This document shows positions 35,951-48,205 of a stretch of 64,000 bases of DNA, piece after piece. The stretch spans positions 2,133,501 to 2,197,500 of the forward strand of contig NZ_LS483364.1 of NCBI RefSeq assembly GCF_900475275.1. Reading direction: 5' to 3'. Numbering within the stretch: the first letter of the stretch is position 1; each line of letters starts with the position of its first letter. The notes below the pieces were generated by a model. That model was not told where the DNA came from, made no database searches, and saw nothing but the letters and a program-made list of their open reading frames with translations. The position numbers and the translations under genes were made by a program. The DNA comes from Streptococcus sanguinis. Its GTDB lineage: Bacteria > Bacillota > Bacilli > Lactobacillales > Streptococcaceae.

Positions 35951-35979
35951 ATTTTACCATCAAGCGTTTCAATAATCAA
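35951..35979 (-). promoter_or_regulatory. Promoter of the polysaccharide operon
   Basis: Minus-strand TTGATT (35979-35974), 17-bp spacer ending ATGG, TAAAAT (35956-35951): a good sigma-A promoter with an extended TG. The leader to mnaA is about 70 bases and AT-rich. Confidence 0.7.
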
Positions 35980-35999
35980 AGCATGAACTATTATTTTAT

Positions 36000-36600
36000 A
36001 CTTTCTTAATAGTAATTTACATGTTGGTAACTTATTTAAGATTATTTTAATTTTCTTAACTTAACTGTAACTTAAAATTACTGAAATTTTTTGGTTTTCT
36101 CAAAAAAATAAATAAAAAGGAAAGAACTTATAGGCTTAAAGCCCTGATTTATGCAGAATTTTGTGTTTTTTACCTATATTTTTTAATCTTTATTCATTGT
36201 AATAAAATATTATTCTATTTGTAATCTAATTGTTTTCTACTCTTTATATTTCAAAATCCTCCCTTCATGAATGAGCTAGCTAGATAAACGCCAGCTACTG
36301 TTCTCCACAATCTTCGACTACTACCATTAAAACCAACCTCCTCTTTTTTAAAATTTCAAACCTGCCCCTCCTACTATTTTAGGATTTTTAAAATAGTATA
36401 ACCTAGCGCTATCATACTACAAAAACCAGCTACCTCCCTGATTAAAAATAAATATGGCATCTCGCATCATAGAAAAACTGAAACAGGAAATCTTGAATAT
36501 TTCTTCTATAGTCGTTGATCCATAAAGGAGAACTTAAAAACAACTTTCTAAGTATATTATGGGATAATATTTAGTGGCGGGCAAGAAATTATCGGCTGCA
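36000..36600. other. AT-rich intergenic region, no gene recognised
   Basis: About 600 bases between mnaA's promoter and rpoC with no convincing gene. It holds a perfect inverted repeat ACTATTTTA-N7-TAAAATAGT (36373-36397); a minus-strand promoter-like pair, TTGTAG (36422-36417) and TATACT (36400-36395), overlapping it; and several AAGTTA repeats around 36025-36085. It could carry a small RNA or a decayed gene. Confidence 0.4.
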
Positions 36601-36609
36601 AGAAAAAAT

Positions 36610-36630
36610 CCCTCCCGATTTTCGGGAGGG
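36610..36630 (-). terminator. rpoBC terminator
   Basis: Perfect 9-bp GC-rich stem CCCTCCCGA/TCGGGAGGG with loop TTT, followed on the minus strand by a T run, 9 bases past the rpoC stop codon. Confidence 0.88.
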
Positions 36631-36638
36631 AAAGTTCT

Positions 36639-39600
36639 TTATTTAAGAACAATATTTTCTTCAGTTTCAAATCCATCTGGCAGTTCTGTCACTTCGTTGA
36701 TAATTTCAACTTCATTGACAGCCTGAGGTTCCAGATTGCGGTAGCGGGCCATACCAGTACCAGCTGGGATAATCTTACCGATGATAACATTTTCCTTGAG
36801 TCCGAGCAGATGGTCTTTCTTACCACGGATAGCAGCATCTGTCAGGACACGAGTTGTTTCCTGGAAGGAAGCTGCAGACAGGAAGCTATTTGTCTCAAGG
36901 GAAGCTTTGGTGATTCCCATGAGGACTGGACGAGCTGTCGCAGGCACACCGCCAGAGATAACCACATCACGGTTAGCATCTGTAAAGTCAGTGATATCCA
37001 TAAGAGTTCCCATGAGAAGATCTGTATCTCCTGGATCCATAACGCGCACCTTGCGAATCATTTGACGAACCATTACTTCGATGTGCTTGTCACCGATTTC
37101 TACCCCTTGGCTGCGGTAAACTTTTTGTACTTCAGCAAGCAGGTAAGTTTCAACAGACAAGACATCGCGGACAGCCAGCAAGTGCTTCGGCTGGATAGAA
37201 CCTTCGGTCAAGGCAGCACCGCGAGAAACTTGGTCGCCAACTTCTACCTTCATGCGGGCTGTAAATGGTACCACATATTCACCTTCGCCAGTTTGGCCTT
37301 TAACAAAGACTTTCTTGGTACGAGTAGATGCATCTTCTTCGATAGCAGTAACTTCACCCTTGACTTCAGTGATGACCGCTTCCCCTTTCGGATTGCGGGC
37401 TTCAAAGATTTCTTGGACACGAGGGAGACCTTGCGTGATATCGGTATTAGAGGCAACACCACCCGTATGGAAGGTACGCATGGTCAGCTGTGTACCAGGC
37501 TCCCCGATAGATTGAGCAGCGATGGTTCCGACTGCTTCACCGACTTCAACCGCATCACCCGTTGCCAAGTTGATACCGTAACAGTGACGACAGACACCGT
37601 GGCGGGTGTTACATGTAAAGACGGAGCGGATTGTCACTTCTTCAACACCAGCATTAACGATTTCACGTGCCTTGTCTTCGGTGATCAATTCATTTGGACC
37701 AATAATGACAGCACCAGTTTCTGGATGTTTAACTGTTTTCTTAGTGTAACGACCATTTAGGCGCTCTTCCAGAGACTCGATCATTTCCTTGCCTTCTGTG
37801 ATAGAAGTGATGAGCAAGCCACGATCTGTACCACAGTCATCTTCACGGATAATCACATCTTGGGCAACGTCAACTAGACGACGAGTCAGGTAACCTGAGT
37901 CGGCAGTCTTAAGGGCCGTATCTGTCATACCCTTACGAGCACCGTGGGTAGAGAAGAACATTTCCAGAACGGACAGCCCTTCGCGGAAGTTAGACAAGAT
38001 TGGCAATTCCATGATACGTCCATTTGGCGCAGCCATCAGACCACGCATACCGGCCAACTGGGAGAAGTTAGAGATGTTACCCCGAGCTCCAGAATCCATC
38101 ATCATAACGATAGGGTTCTTCGGATCTTGGTTGGCAACCAAACGTTTTTCCAATTTCTCACGAGCTGCCCGCCACTCAGCAGTCACTGCATTGTAGCGTT
38201 CGTCATCAGTAATCATACCGCGACGGAATTGTTTAGTGATTTGTTCTACACGTTTGTGTGATTCTTCAATAATCTCAGCCTTGTCTTCAACAACTGGAAT
38301 ATCAGCGATACCCACTGTCAGACCAGCCAAGGTAGAATGGTGATACCCCAGATTCTTCAAGCGGTCAAGAAGAGCAGATGTTTCTGTCGTACGGAATCGT
38401 TTGAAGATTTCTGCGATGATATTCCCCAGATTTTTCTTCTTAAACGGAACATTGATCTCAAGCTGTTCAATGACTTCCTTGATGTCTTGTCCTGACTCCA
38501 AGAAGTACTTAGCTGGCACACCTTCTGTCAAGTTAGCATTAGTCGGCTCTTGCAGATAAGGCAATTCCTCTGGCATGATTGCGTTAAAGAGGATTTTACC
38601 AACAGTTGTAATCAAAATCTTATGCTTCTGGTCTTCTGTCCAAGGCTTATTAAGACTGTCTGTTGCGATACCAACACGAGTATGCAAGTGAACATAGCCG
38701 TTGCGGAGAGCCATCACCGCTTCATCCATATCCTTGAAAATCATGCCTTCGCCTTCGCGGCCAGCCTCTTCCATGGTCAGGTAGTAGTTCCCCAAGACCA
38801 TATCCTGAGAAGGTGTTACAACTGGTTTACCGTCTTTCGGATTCAAGATGTGCTCAGCAGCCAGCATGAGGATACGAGCTTCAGCTTGTGCTTCCTCAGA
38901 CAATGGTACGTGGATAGCCATCTGGTCACCGTCAAAGTCGGCATTGTAGGCTTCACAGACCAATGGATGCAAACGAAGAGCTTTACCGTCAATCAGAACT
39001 GGCTCAAAGGCCTGAATTCCCAAACGGTGAAGGGTCGGTGCGCGGTTAAGAAGCACTGGGTGTTCCTTGATCACTTCTTCCAGAATATCCCAGATACGCT
39101 CATCTCCACGTTCCACCAAGCGTTTTGCAGCTTTTACGTTTTGCACGATATCACGAGCAACGATTTCACGCATCACAAATGGTTTAAAGAGCTCAATCGC
39201 CATTTCACGTGGCACACCACATTGGTACATCTTTAGAGTTGGTCCAACGGCGATAACGGAACGACCTGAGAAGTCAACCCGTTTACCCAGCAAGTTTTGA
39301 CGGAAACGCCCTTGCTTCCCTTTGAGCATGTGGCTCAGAGACTTAAGTGGACGGCTGCCTGGTCCAGTAATTGGACGGCCGCGGCGACCGTTATCAATCA
39401 AAGCATCAACCGCTTCCTGAAGCATCCGCTTCTCATTTTGAACGATGATACCAGGGGCATTGAGTTCCAATAAACGAGCCAAACGGTTGTTCCGGTTGAT
39501 AACCCGGCGATAGAGATCATTGAGGTCAGAAGCTGCAAAACGACCACCATCCAGCTGAACCATCGGGCGCAAATCTGGCGGAATAACCGGAAGAATATTA

Positions 39601-40286
39601 AGAACCATCCATTCTGGCTTATTGCCAGACTTGTAGAAGGCGTCCAAAACATCCAAGCGACGGACAGCCTTGATCCGTTTTTGACCTGAAGCAGTTTTCA
39701 ATTCTTCTTTGAGGACAGCAATCTCAGCTTCCAAGTCCACTTGTTTCAAGAGGTCTTGAATAGCTTCGGCTCCCATTTTGGCTACAAATGAGCCTGCACC
39801 GTACTCGCGTAAACGCTCACGGTACTCACGCTCCGTCATAATTGACTTGTGCTCTAGCGGTGTATCCTTAGGATCAATCACCACATAAGCCGCAAAATAA
39901 ATGACTTCTTCCAGAGCACGTGGACTCATATCCAAAGTGAGTCCCATGCGGCTTGGAATTCCTTTAAAGTACCAAATATGTGAAACAGGAGCCTTCAATT
40001 CGATGTGGCCCATGCGCTCACGGCGAACCTTGGCGCGAGTTACTTCAACACCACAGCGGTCACAGACGATTCCTTTGTAACGAATCCGTTTGTACTTACC
40101 ACAGGCACATTCCCAGTCCTTTGTTGGACCGAAGATCACTTCGTCAAAAAGGCCTTCGCGTTCTGGTTTCAGGGTTCGGTAATTGATTGTTTCAGGTTTC
40201 TTCACTTCCCCATAAGACCATGAACGGACCTTGTTAGGAGAAGCTAGGGTGATTTGCATACTTTTAAAACGATTTACATCAACCAC
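36639..40286 (-). CDS. rpoC: RNA polymerase beta' subunit
   Basis: A 1215-residue catalytic subunit of RNA polymerase. N-terminal zinc ribbon [20 protein letters not shown], active-site magnesium loop [18 protein letters not shown], trigger-loop region [11 protein letters not shown], and the second zinc cluster [13 protein letters not shown] are intact. Length matches other streptococci. It follows rpoB by 40 bases and ends at a strong terminator. Confidence 0.98.
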   Translation of the reverse strand: MVDVNRFKSMQITLASPNKVRSWSYGEVKKPETINYRTLKPEREGLFDEVIFGPTKDWECACGKYKRIRYKGIVCDRCGVEVTRAKVRRERMGHIELKAPVSHIWYFKGIPSRMGLTLDMSPRALEEVIYFAAYVVIDPKDTPLEHKSIMTEREYRERLREYGAGSFVAKMGAEAIQDLLKQVDLEAEIAVLKEELKTASGQKRIKAVRRLDVLDAFYKSGNKPEWMVLNILPVIPPDLRPMVQLDGGRFAASDLNDLYRRVINRNNRLARLLELNAPGIIVQNEKRMLQEAVDALIDNGRRGRPITGPGSRPLKSLSHMLKGKQGRFRQNLLGKRVDFSGRSVIAVGPTLKMYQCGVPREMAIELFKPFVMREIVARDIVQNVKAAKRLVERGDERIWDILEEVIKEHPVLLNRAPTLHRLGIQAFEPVLIDGKALRLHPLVCEAYNADFDGDQMAIHVPLSEEAQAEARILMLAAEHILNPKDGKPVVTPSQDMVLGNYYLTMEEAGREGEGMIFKDMDEAVMALRNGYVHLHTRVGIATDSLNKPWTEDQKHKILITTVGKILFNAIMPEELPYLQEPTNANLTEGVPAKYFLESGQDIKEVIEQLEINVPFKKKNLGNIIAEIFKRFRTTETSALLDRLKNLGYHHSTLAGLTVGIADIPVVEDKAEIIEESHKRVEQITKQFRRGMITDDERYNAVTAEWRAAREKLEKRLVANQDPKNPIVMMMDSGARGNISNFSQLAGMRGLMAAPNGRIMELPILSNFREGLSVLEMFFSTHGARKGMTDTALKTADSGYLTRRLVDVAQDVIIREDDCGTDRGLLITSITEGKEMIESLEERLNGRYTKKTVKHPETGAVIIGPNELITEDKAREIVNAGVEEVTIRSVFTCNTRHGVCRHCYGINLATGDAVEVGEAVGTIAAQSIGEPGTQLTMRTFHTGGVASNTDITQGLPRVQEIFEARNPKGEAVITEVKGEVTAIEEDASTRTKKVFVKGQTGEGEYVVPFTARMKVEVGDQVSRGAALTEGSIQPKHLLAVRDVLSVETYLLAEVQKVYRSQGVEIGDKHIEVMVRQMIRKVRVMDPGDTDLLMGTLMDITDFTDANRDVVISGGVPATARPVLMGITKASLETNSFLSAASFQETTRVLTDAAIRGKKDHLLGLKENVIIGKIIPAGTGMARYRNLEPQAVNEVEIINEVTELPDGFETEENIVLK

Positions 40287-40326
40287 TATTTCTTACCTTT
40301 CTTCATTTTCTAATCAGTGTCTATTC

Positions 40327-43300
40327 TTATTCTTTTCCTTCAGCCTCAAAAGCTGCTTTCGCTTCTTGAGCTGCTTTTTCACGCGCTTTTTCAAGATCAT
40401 CAACGTGAATCACATCATCATCTTCACCTTCGTCTAGGTCACGCAGTTCTACTTCATTGTCATCTTCATCAAGAACGCGCATATCCAGACCAAGAGATTG
40501 CAATTCTTTGACAAGAACGCGGAAGGATTCTGGCACACCTGGTTTTGGAATTGGCTTCCCTTTAGTAATAGCTTCATAAGCCTTCAAACGTCCGTTGACA
40601 TCATCTGACTTGTAAGTCAGGATTTCTTGCAGAACGTTAGAAGCACCGTAAGCTTCTAAGGCCCAAACTTCCATCTCACCAAAACGTTGTCCACCAAACT
40701 GAGCTTTACCTCCGAGCGGCTGTTGGGTAACCATTGAGTAAGGACCTACTGAGCGGGCATGAAGTTTATCATCTACCATGTGGTGGAGCTTGATCATGTA
40801 CATGACACCAACAGATACACGGTTATCAAATGGCTCACCGGTACGTCCGTCATAGAGAATAGTCTTGGCATCACTGTCCATACCAGCTTCGCGGACAGTA
40901 TCCCAGAGATCTTCTGAGCTTGCTCCATCAAAGACTGGTGTCGCAATATGGATACCCAAGTTACGCGCTGCCATACCAAGGTGAAGCTCCATAACCTGAC
41001 CAATATTCATACGAGATGGTACTCCGAGTGGGTTCAACATGATATCAACTGGTGTTCCATCTGGCAAGTAAGGCATGTCTTCCACAGGAACGATACGGGA
41101 TACAACCCCCTTGTTTCCGTGACGACCAGCCATCTTATCTCCGACCTTGATCTTACGTTTTTGAGCGATGTAGACACGAACCAACATATTAACGCCAGAT
41201 TGCAGTTCATCACCATTAGCACGGGTAAAGATCTTCACGTCACGAACCACTCCGTCGGCACCGTGTGGCACACGCAGAGAGGTATCACGAACTTCACGAG
41301 ACTTGTCACCAAAGATGGCATGAAGCAGGCGCTCTTCAGCAGAAAGGTCTTTTTCACCCTTAGGGGTCACTTTACCTACAAGAATGTCGCCTTCTTTAAC
41401 TTCCGCCCCGATGCGGATAATACCCATTTCGTCCAGATTGCGTAGGGCATCTTCCCCTACGTTTGGAATTTCGCGGGTAATTTCTTCTGGGCCAAGCTTG
41501 GTGTCGCGCGTTTCTGATTCGTATTCTTCCAAGTGAACTGAGGTGTAGACATCGTCTTTCACCAGACGCTCACTCATGATAACCGCATCCTCGAAGTTGT
41601 AACCTTCCCATGTCATGTAGGCAACGATTGGGTTTTGTCCCAGAGCCATTTCTCCATTTTCCATAGAAGGTCCGTCAGCAATAAAGTCGCCTTTTTCGAC
41701 AACATCGCCAACTTTCACCAAGGTACGTTGGTTATAAGCAGTACCTGAGTTCGAACGGCGGAATTTTTGAATTTGGTATACATCAAGAGAACCATCTTCG
41801 CGGCGGACTTCAACCTTATCTGCATCCGCATAGGTGACCTTACCATCATGCTGGGCAATAACCGCTGCACCAGAGTCGTGGGCAGCTTGGTATTCCATCC
41901 CAGTACCGACATAAGGCGCTTTTGGATCAATCAAAGGCACAGCCTGACGCTGCATGTTGGCACCCATGAGGGCACGGTTGGAGTCGTCATTTTCCAAGAA
42001 AGGAATACATGCTGTCGCTACAGCAACTACCTGCTTAGGTGACACATCCATGTAGTCTACTTGGTCTGATGGAAATTCTTGGTTATTACCTTGGTGGCGT
42101 CCCATAACGATAGGCTCAGCAAAGCCGCCTTTTTCATTCAGCTTAGAGTTGGCCTGCGCTACGATAAATTCATCTTCCTCATCAGCTGTCAGCCAAACGA
42201 TTTCGTTGGTTACTACGCCAGCTTCACGGTCTACCTTACGGTAAGGTGTTTGAATAAATCCGTATTTGTTAAGGTGTCCATAAGAAGATAAGTTATTGAT
42301 CAAACCAATGTTTGGTCCTTCAGGCGTTTCAATCGGACACATACGGCCATAGTGAGTATAGTGTACGTCCCGCACTTCATAGCCAGCGCGGTCACGTGTC
42401 AAACCACCAGGTCCCAAGGCAGACAAACGACGTTTGTGAGAAAGCTCAGACAGCGGATTGTGTTGGTCCATGAACTGAGACAACTGTGAAGAACCAAAGA
42501 ATTCTTTAATGGCTGCAGTTACTGGACGAATATTGATGATTTGTTGCGGTGTGAGAACTTCATTATCTTGAACAGACATCCGTTCGCGAACATTACGCTC
42601 CATCCGAGAAAGTCCAAGTCGAACTTGGTTAGCCAAAAGCTCACCAACTGCACGAATACGACGGTTCCCTAAGTGGTCAATATCATCCACACGACCGATG
42701 CCTTCAGCCAAGTTGAGGAAGTAGCTCATCTCAGCCAAAATGTCAGCTGGTGTCACAATCCGAACCTTGTCAGACGGATTTGCATTACCAATGATGGTCA
42801 CAACGCGGTCTGGGTCAGTCGGAGCCACTACCTTGAATTTCTGCAAATCTACAGGAGCTGTCAAAACAGCTGAATCGTTTGGAATATAAGTGATTTTATT
42901 CAAACCATTGTCCAACTGCTCTGCAATGCTGTCAATCACACTGCGGGTCATAACTGTACCAGCTTCAACCAAGATTTCTCCAGTTTCAGCATCTACCAAT
43001 GGCTCTGCAATGGTTTGGTTCAGCAAGCGTGTCTTGACGCTGAGTTTCTTATTAATCTTGTAGCGACCAACTGCTGCCAAGTCATAACGATGCGGATCAA
43101 AGAAACGCGCTTCAAGAAGGGAACGAGAACTTTCAGCCGTCTTAGGCTCGCCTGGACGAAGACGCTCATAGATTTCTTTCAGAGCTTCATCTGTACGGGA
43201 GTCCATTGGATTCTTGTGGATATCTTTTTCAATGGTATTGCGCACCAAGTCGCTGTCACCAAAGATGTCCAAGATCTCATCATCTCCTGAGAAACCAAGC

Positions 43301-43893
43301 GCACGCACCAGAGTGGTAAATGGAATCTTCCGCGTCCGGTCAATACGAGTGTAGGCAATGTCTTTTGAGTCTGTTTCCAACTCTAACCAAGCTCCGCGGT
43401 TAGGAATAACCGTTGAACCGTAGCCAACTTTTCCATTTTTGTCAACTTTATCGTTAAAGTAAACCCCTGGAGAACGCACCAACTGGGATACGATAATCCG
43501 CTCACCACCATTGATGATGAAGGTTCCCATTTCAGTCATGATTGGGAAATCGCCAAAGAAGACTTCCTGAGTCTTGATTTCACCAGTTTCCTTGTTAATC
43601 AGACGGAAGGTTACAAAGATTGGCGCTGAGTAGCTGGCATCGTGGATACGTGCTTCTTCCAGCGTATATTTAGGCTCACGGATTTCATAGCCGACAAATT
43701 CCAATTCCATGGTGTCGGTAAAGTTTGAAATAGGAAGTACATCTTCAAAGACTTCCTTCAGACCATGATCCAAGAAATCTTGGAACGAATCCGTTTGGAT
43801 TTCAATCAAATTTGGTAAATCAAGAACTTCCTTAATTCTTGAAAAACTACGACGGGTACGGTGTTTACCGTATCGAACTTCATGTCCTGCCAA
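40327..43893 (-). CDS. rpoB: RNA polymerase beta subunit
   Basis: A 1188-residue subunit. The rifampicin region reads [20 protein letters not shown] and [10 protein letters not shown], keeping the common susceptible residues Asp516, His526 and Ser531 (E. coli numbering), so the usual rifampicin-resistance changes are absent. The C-terminus is highly acidic. It has a separate strong promoter and a structured 310-base leader. Confidence 0.98.
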   Translation of the reverse strand: MAGHEVRYGKHRTRRSFSRIKEVLDLPNLIEIQTDSFQDFLDHGLKEVFEDVLPISNFTDTMELEFVGYEIREPKYTLEEARIHDASYSAPIFVTFRLINKETGEIKTQEVFFGDFPIMTEMGTFIINGGERIIVSQLVRSPGVYFNDKVDKNGKVGYGSTVIPNRGAWLELETDSKDIAYTRIDRTRKIPFTTLVRALGFSGDDEILDIFGDSDLVRNTIEKDIHKNPMDSRTDEALKEIYERLRPGEPKTAESSRSLLEARFFDPHRYDLAAVGRYKINKKLSVKTRLLNQTIAEPLVDAETGEILVEAGTVMTRSVIDSIAEQLDNGLNKITYIPNDSAVLTAPVDLQKFKVVAPTDPDRVVTIIGNANPSDKVRIVTPADILAEMSYFLNLAEGIGRVDDIDHLGNRRIRAVGELLANQVRLGLSRMERNVRERMSVQDNEVLTPQQIINIRPVTAAIKEFFGSSQLSQFMDQHNPLSELSHKRRLSALGPGGLTRDRAGYEVRDVHYTHYGRMCPIETPEGPNIGLINNLSSYGHLNKYGFIQTPYRKVDREAGVVTNEIVWLTADEEDEFIVAQANSKLNEKGGFAEPIVMGRHQGNNQEFPSDQVDYMDVSPKQVVAVATACIPFLENDDSNRALMGANMQRQAVPLIDPKAPYVGTGMEYQAAHDSGAAVIAQHDGKVTYADADKVEVRREDGSLDVYQIQKFRRSNSGTAYNQRTLVKVGDVVEKGDFIADGPSMENGEMALGQNPIVAYMTWEGYNFEDAVIMSERLVKDDVYTSVHLEEYESETRDTKLGPEEITREIPNVGEDALRNLDEMGIIRIGAEVKEGDILVGKVTPKGEKDLSAEERLLHAIFGDKSREVRDTSLRVPHGADGVVRDVKIFTRANGDELQSGVNMLVRVYIAQKRKIKVGDKMAGRHGNKGVVSRIVPVEDMPYLPDGTPVDIMLNPLGVPSRMNIGQVMELHLGMAARNLGIHIATPVFDGASSEDLWDTVREAGMDSDAKTILYDGRTGEPFDNRVSVGVMYMIKLHHMVDDKLHARSVGPYSMVTQQPLGGKAQFGGQRFGEMEVWALEAYGASNVLQEILTYKSDDVNGRLKAYEAITKGKPIPKPGVPESFRVLVKELQSLGLDMRVLDEDDNEVELRDLDEGEDDDVIHVDDLEKAREKAAQEAKAAFEAEGKE

Positions 43894-43931
43894 GTTTTTA
43901 CTCCTTTATGATAAGATACTAAGCCCTTGAT

Positions 43932-44009
43932 AAAGCGAGAAAAGACGTATCTTTTTCTCAACGCTTTGAGGGCGAGTTCTGTGAAATGTTTTCAGAGGAA
44001 AATCCTCTG
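43932..44009 (-). ncRNA. Hairpins in the rpoB leader, proximal pair
   Basis: Two strong hairpins lie before rpoB: AAAGCG-AGAAAAGA paired with TCTTTTTCT and CGCTTT (43932-43967), and CAGAGGA/TCCTCTG with an AAA loop (43993-44009), whose stem is extended by AAATG/CATTT. They are inside the rpoB transcript and may shape ribosome-site access. Confidence 0.5.
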
Positions 44010-44051
44010 TCATTTACAATGCTGCAAAACAGCCACAATCAGTCCCTTTTG

Positions 44052-44073
44052 TTTAATTTTCAGAAAAATTAAA
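44052..44073 (-). ncRNA. AT-rich hairpin in the rpoB leader
   Basis: TTTAATTTT (44052-44060) and AAAATTAAA (44065-44073) form a perfect 9-bp AT stem around a four-base loop. It is weak energetically, but lies in line with three other leader hairpins. Confidence 0.4.
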
Positions 44074-44110
44074 TTATGATTACATAACCCGTTTTTCCTA
44101 AAAATAGGCA

Positions 44111-44157
44111 CAAAAAGAGCAGCTAAATCTGACTTATTCAAGTTTGATTTAACTGCT
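44111..44157 (-). terminator. Terminator-like hairpin in the rpoB leader (possible attenuator)
   Basis: Arms AGCAG-C-TAAATC (44118-44129) and GATTTA-A-CTGCT (44146-44157), with inner ACTT/AAGT, followed on the minus strand by CTTTTTG. It is downstream of the rpoB promoter, so it would act on rpoBC transcripts as well as on read-through from pbp1b. Confidence 0.7.
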
Positions 44158-44213
44158 GTAAGCTTCTATTTGGACAATATTTCAAATAAAGCACACGACA
44201 AATTATTGTTATT

Positions 44214-44242
44214 ATTATACCTTATTTAGCTAGAAATTGCAA
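44214..44242 (-). promoter_or_regulatory. rpoBC promoter
   Basis: Minus-strand TTGCAA (44242-44237), 17-bp spacer, TATAAT (44219-44214), about 320 bases upstream of rpoB and just past the pbp1b stop codon. Confidence 0.8.
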
Positions 44243-44286
44243 GGATTTCATCCGCTTTCTGAAAAGTTAAAACTGTTCTTGATGCG

Positions 44287-46701
44287 CTAGTTCCCCTGCC
44301 GGTTATTGTTAGAATTGGAGCTAGAATTAGAATTAGAGGTAGAACCGCCCAGTATAGCTGACCAAGCCTTCTGATAATCCGCATCTGATGCCCCAATACC
44401 AAAGCGATAGGTCGTGGTCGGAGCACCATTTTTAGCCCAATAGCTAGGCACTGTCGGACCGCTGAGATTAACAGAGCGGCCGTTTACCGTTACTGTACCT
44501 GGCTTTTCTCCTGTGGACTTGAGTACATCAGACTTAATCACACTCGGATCAAGAGTGAACTTATCACCAACACCCCAGGCATTTGGATCTGCCTGATAGA
44601 TAGCATCTGCCATATAGGCCATGTAGGAGGCATTATTATTATAACCAGTCAACGCCGCCATAGAGCTATTATCATCATGACCAATCCAGCCTCCCAAAGT
44701 CATCTTAGGAGTAGAAAGCATCAGCCACATATCACCGTTGGTGTTGGTCATTCCAGTCTTACCAATCCAGTCGGCTCCAGCCAAGGTTCCATTGACCTGA
44801 CTGATTCTGGATTTGTAGGTCGTAGTAGCCCCAGAATTGATAACGCCCCGCATGAGCTCCTGCATAATCGTAGCTGCTGCTGGACTGTAAATCTGAACAG
44901 GATTGGCCTTATGCTGGTAAATCACCTTCCCATCTCGGTCTGTGATTTTTTCAACCATATATTTTTTCTGGTAGGTTCCATTATTAGCCAAGGTTTGGAA
45001 ACCATTGGTATGCTGAGCTACAGATACTTCAATTCCCCCGCCCATTGGGAGACTCTCAATGCTGTAGTCATCAATGTAATAACCCATTTTTTCCATATAA
45101 CCACGGACATTGACACCTTTTTCGCGTAATCCGCGGTAAGTCCAATAAGCCGGAATATTCCAAGAAGTATTGAGAGCTTCTTGCAGATCCATCATGGCTG
45201 TACCACGGCTGTCCACGTGCATGATTGGGTCACCGCTTGAAAAGTTAGTCGGATAGTTAGAAAGAACGCTGGCGCTGCCCATCAGACCTTGGTCAATAGC
45301 AATCCCATAAGCCAGAATCGGCTTAATGGTCGAACCCGGTGACCGTTCCGTATCAAAGGCATGATTGTTCTGATTGGAAGCGTAGTCTCTGCCGCCTACA
45401 AAGCCAATCACAGCACCGGTTTTATTATCCAAGAGGACATTTCCCACTTCAACTGCACCAGTTCCGTCATCCAAGACACCGCCATAGTTGGCTACTGCAT
45501 TTTGCATAGCGGTGTGGATATTCTTGTTAATCGTGGTGGTGACAGTATAGCCGCCATCGCTCAGTTCTTTAGCGGCCAATTCCTTGTAGGCTTTGACAGT
45601 GTCGTTGTTTTTCAGCTCTTGCTGAGAAACATTGTCCCGCTGAATCAAGTACTCGTACATGGTCTGCTGGGCTTCTTCGACCGCTGTGTAATAAAGGTAG
45701 CCATGCGAAGATTTTTCCGAGCTTTCAGATGGCTTGAAATCCTTGGTCAGGTCGTAGTCCTTGTACTCCTTGTACTCTTTTTCGCTTAGATGGCCCGTCC
45801 GATACATATTATAGAGCACATCCTTGGCACGTTCCAAGCCCAGAGCCATATCCCCTTCACTCTTGAGACTGCCATCCGCTGCATAAGGCGAATAAACAAT
45901 CGGACTCTGTGGCAAGCCGGCAATAAAAGCAGACTGGGGCACAGTCAAATCCTTAGCAGAAACACCAAAAATCCCTTGAGCAGCTTCTTCCACACCAGCG
46001 ATATTCTGCCCCTTATTGTTGCGCCCGAAAGGCGAAACGTTCAAGTAGGTCGTCAAAATATCATCCTTGGACATGTAGCGCTCCAAAGCCAGCGCATCAA
46101 CAATCTCCGCCGCTTTCCGCTTGAAGGTCGGCGCATCGCCCACCACCTGCTGCTTGATCAACTGCTGGGTAATGGTTGACCCCCCGCTAGACGAGCCAAC
46201 TCCAACAACTGAACCGAGCGTAGCCCGAAGCACAGCCTTGGGCACCACTCCGTTATGCGTTTCAAAGTTCTCATCCTCTGTAGCGATAACGGCTTTTTTA
46301 ACATTTTCAGAGATGGCGTCACTCTTAACTGGGATGCGGAGCAAATCATTGTCCACTTCTGCAATCAAACTGCCATCGGCATAGGTAAGCTTAGAAATAC
46401 CAGAGATATTATTCACCTGCTTGACCAGCTCTTCTTGCTTGGGCACTTCAACCTTACTGAAAAGACTAGCTGCATAGCCTATCCCAATCCCAGCACCGAT
46501 TACGCCACCGAAGAAGATAAACACAAAAGCCATATTCATCAGAAGTTTAAAAGTCCGCAAGAAAACAGCAAAAACATCACCGATAGACCAGCCATTGTTG
46601 CCACTAACGATCTTCTTGCTCCATTCTGGAAGATGTATTTTTTTGATAAACTGCTGGGCTTTTCCCCAGAACTCTTTTAATTTCTCTATTAATTGTTCCA
46701 A
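44287..46701 (-). CDS. pbp1b: Penicillin-binding protein 1b
   Basis: An 804-residue class A PBP, bifunctional for peptidoglycan glycan polymerisation and crosslinking. One N-terminal anchor (about 50-75), GT51 domain with [12 protein letters not shown] and [11 protein letters not shown], then a transpeptidase domain with SPGSTIKP (active serine), SWNIPA (SxN) and GKTGMTN (KTG). The C-terminus is a Ser/Asn-rich low-complexity tail ([11 protein letters not shown]). Divergent from tyrS. Confidence 0.95.
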   Translation of the reverse strand: MEQLIEKLKEFWGKAQQFIKKIHLPEWSKKIVSGNNGWSIGDVFAVFLRTFKLLMNMAFVFIFFGGVIGAGIGIGYAASLFSKVEVPKQEELVKQVNNISGISKLTYADGSLIAEVDNDLLRIPVKSDAISENVKKAVIATEDENFETHNGVVPKAVLRATLGSVVGVGSSSGGSTITQQLIKQQVVGDAPTFKRKAAEIVDALALERYMSKDDILTTYLNVSPFGRNNKGQNIAGVEEAAQGIFGVSAKDLTVPQSAFIAGLPQSPIVYSPYAADGSLKSEGDMALGLERAKDVLYNMYRTGHLSEKEYKEYKDYDLTKDFKPSESSEKSSHGYLYYTAVEEAQQTMYEYLIQRDNVSQQELKNNDTVKAYKELAAKELSDGGYTVTTTINKNIHTAMQNAVANYGGVLDDGTGAVEVGNVLLDNKTGAVIGFVGGRDYASNQNNHAFDTERSPGSTIKPILAYGIAIDQGLMGSASVLSNYPTNFSSGDPIMHVDSRGTAMMDLQEALNTSWNIPAYWTYRGLREKGVNVRGYMEKMGYYIDDYSIESLPMGGGIEVSVAQHTNGFQTLANNGTYQKKYMVEKITDRDGKVIYQHKANPVQIYSPAAATIMQELMRGVINSGATTTYKSRISQVNGTLAGADWIGKTGMTNTNGDMWLMLSTPKMTLGGWIGHDDNSSMAALTGYNNNASYMAYMADAIYQADPNAWGVGDKFTLDPSVIKSDVLKSTGEKPGTVTVNGRSVNLSGPTVPSYWAKNGAPTTTYRFGIGASDADYQKAWSAILGGSTSNSNSSSNSNNNRQGN

Positions 46702-46763
46702 GTTTGATTCTCCTTGTTATCTTCCCATTATACCAAATATCTATGATTTATTTCAAGGAAACA

Positions 46764-46791
46764 TTGCTATTTAAAAGCTTTATGATACAAT
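46764..46791 (+). promoter_or_regulatory. tyrS promoter
   Basis: TTGCTA (46764-46769), 16-bp spacer, TACAAT (46786-46791). The leader to tyrS is only about 58 bases, too short for a T-box riboswitch. Confidence 0.65.
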
Positions 46792-46855
46792 AGAGTAACA
46801 TAAATTTAAAATATAGATAAGCCAATTTCTTGGCTTTTAGAATAGGAGAGACATG

Positions 46856-48112
46856 ATGCACATTTTTGATGAGCTAAAAGAACGTGGCTTGGTATTCCAA
46901 ACCACTGATGAAGCAGCTTTACGCAAGGCCTTAGAAGAAGGACAAGTCTCTTATTATAGTGGATACGATCCGACCGCTGACAGCCTGCACCTTGGCCACT
47001 TGGTAGCCATTCTGACCAGCCGTCGCTTGCAACTAGCCGGACACAAACCCTACGCTCTGGTCGGAGGAGCAACTGGATTGATTGGCGATCCATCCTTTAG
47101 GGATGCAGAACGCAGCCTCCAAACCAAGGAAACCGTAGAAGGCTGGGTAAAATCTATCCAAGATCAGCTTTCTCGTTTTCTGGACTTTGAAAAGGGCGAT
47201 AATAAGGCCGAGATGGTCAATAACTATGACTGGTTCAGCAGCATCAGCTTTATCGACTTCCTGCGTGATGTCGGCAAATACTTCACTGTCAACTACATGA
47301 TGAGCAAAGATTCTGTCAAGAGCCGGATTGAGACAGGGATTTCCTATACAGAATTCGCCTACCAGATCATGCAAGGATATGACTTTTATATCCTCAATCA
47401 AAACCACGGCGTAACCCTGCAAATCGGTGGTTCTGACCAGTGGGGCAATATGACAGCAGGTACAGAACTCCTGCGCCGCAAGGCTGACAAGACTGGCCAT
47501 GTGATAACTGTTCCGCTCATTACCGACGCTACTGGCAAAAAATTTGGTAAGTCAGAAGGTAATGCTGTCTGGCTCAATCCTGATAAGACTTCTCCTTACG
47601 AAATGTATCAATTCTGGATGAATGTCATGGACGCAGACGCTATCCGCTTCCTGAAAATCTTCACCTTCCTGTCCTTGGATGAAATCGAAGAGATTCGTCA
47701 GCAGTTTGAATCAGCACCACACGAACGCTTGGCTCAGAAAGTCCTGGCTCGCGAAGTGGTCAGTCTGGTTCACGGTCAAGAAGCATACCAGGAAGCTCTC
47801 AATATCACTGAGCAGCTCTTTGCCGGAAATATCAAGAACCTATCTGTCAAGGAACTCAAACAAGGTTTGCGCGGTGTGCCTAACTATCAGGTCCAAGCAG
47901 AAGACAACCTCAATATTGTAGAACTGCTTGTGACAGCCGGTGTGGTAAACTCCAAACGTCAAGCTCGCGAGGACGTCCAAAACGGTGCTATCTACCTCAA
48001 TGGCGAGCGCATCCAAGATTTAGACTATGTTCTCAACGACTCAGATAAACTGGAAGACGAGCTGACAGTTATCCGCCGTGGTAAAAAGAAATACTTTGTC
48101 CTTACCTACTAA
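46856..48112 (+). CDS. tyrS: Tyrosyl-tRNA synthetase
   Basis: A 418-residue class I synthetase that charges tRNA-Tyr. HIGH-like motif in ADSLHLGHL, tyrosine pocket and [25 protein letters not shown]-type loop [13 protein letters not shown], and a C-terminal S4 RNA-binding domain ([20 protein letters not shown]). ATG 46856 is preferred over the adjacent 46853 by ribosome-site spacing (AGGAG). Single gene with a terminator. Confidence 0.97.
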   Translation: MHIFDELKERGLVFQTTDEAALRKALEEGQVSYYSGYDPTADSLHLGHLVAILTSRRLQLAGHKPYALVGGATGLIGDPSFRDAERSLQTKETVEGWVKSIQDQLSRFLDFEKGDNKAEMVNNYDWFSSISFIDFLRDVGKYFTVNYMMSKDSVKSRIETGISYTEFAYQIMQGYDFYILNQNHGVTLQIGGSDQWGNMTAGTELLRRKADKTGHVITVPLITDATGKKFGKSEGNAVWLNPDKTSPYEMYQFWMNVMDADAIRFLKIFTFLSLDEIEEIRQQFESAPHERLAQKVLAREVVSLVHGQEAYQEALNITEQLFAGNIKNLSVKELKQGLRGVPNYQVQAEDNLNIVELLVTAGVVNSKRQAREDVQNGAIYLNGERIQDLDYVLNDSDKLEDELTVIRRGKKKYFVLTY

Positions 48113-48116
48113 AGAT

Positions 48117-48145
48117 AAAAATCCGATTACCTGAATCGGATTTTT
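48117..48145 (+). terminator. tyrS terminator
   Basis: Stem AAAATCCGATT (48117-48127)/AATCGGATTTTT (48134-48145), four bases after the tyrS stop codon. Confidence 0.82.
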
Positions 48146-48205
48146 CTATGTCTTACGAATGAAAGGACATTCAACTTTATAAAAACAGATAGAAAGAGAG
48201 TTCTC

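Noticed and set aside
36230..36360. Bacteriocin-like peptide gene on the minus strand
   Set aside because: Short frames with Gly-rich stretches exist, but none has both a start with a ribosome site and a recognisable leader.
38550..39236. Long antisense frame inside rpoC
   Set aside because: It is opposite a highly conserved gene, with Cys/His/Phe-rich composition typical of antisense translation and no ribosome site.
41034..41445. Antisense frames inside rpoB
   Set aside because: They mirror the rpoB coding pattern; no protein family is recognisable.
40327..43893. Rifampicin-resistance mutation in rpoB
   Set aside because: The visible hot-spot residues match the common susceptible sequence.
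46792..46855. T-box riboswitch before tyrS
   Set aside because: The leader is only about 60 bases and has no T-box motif or terminator.
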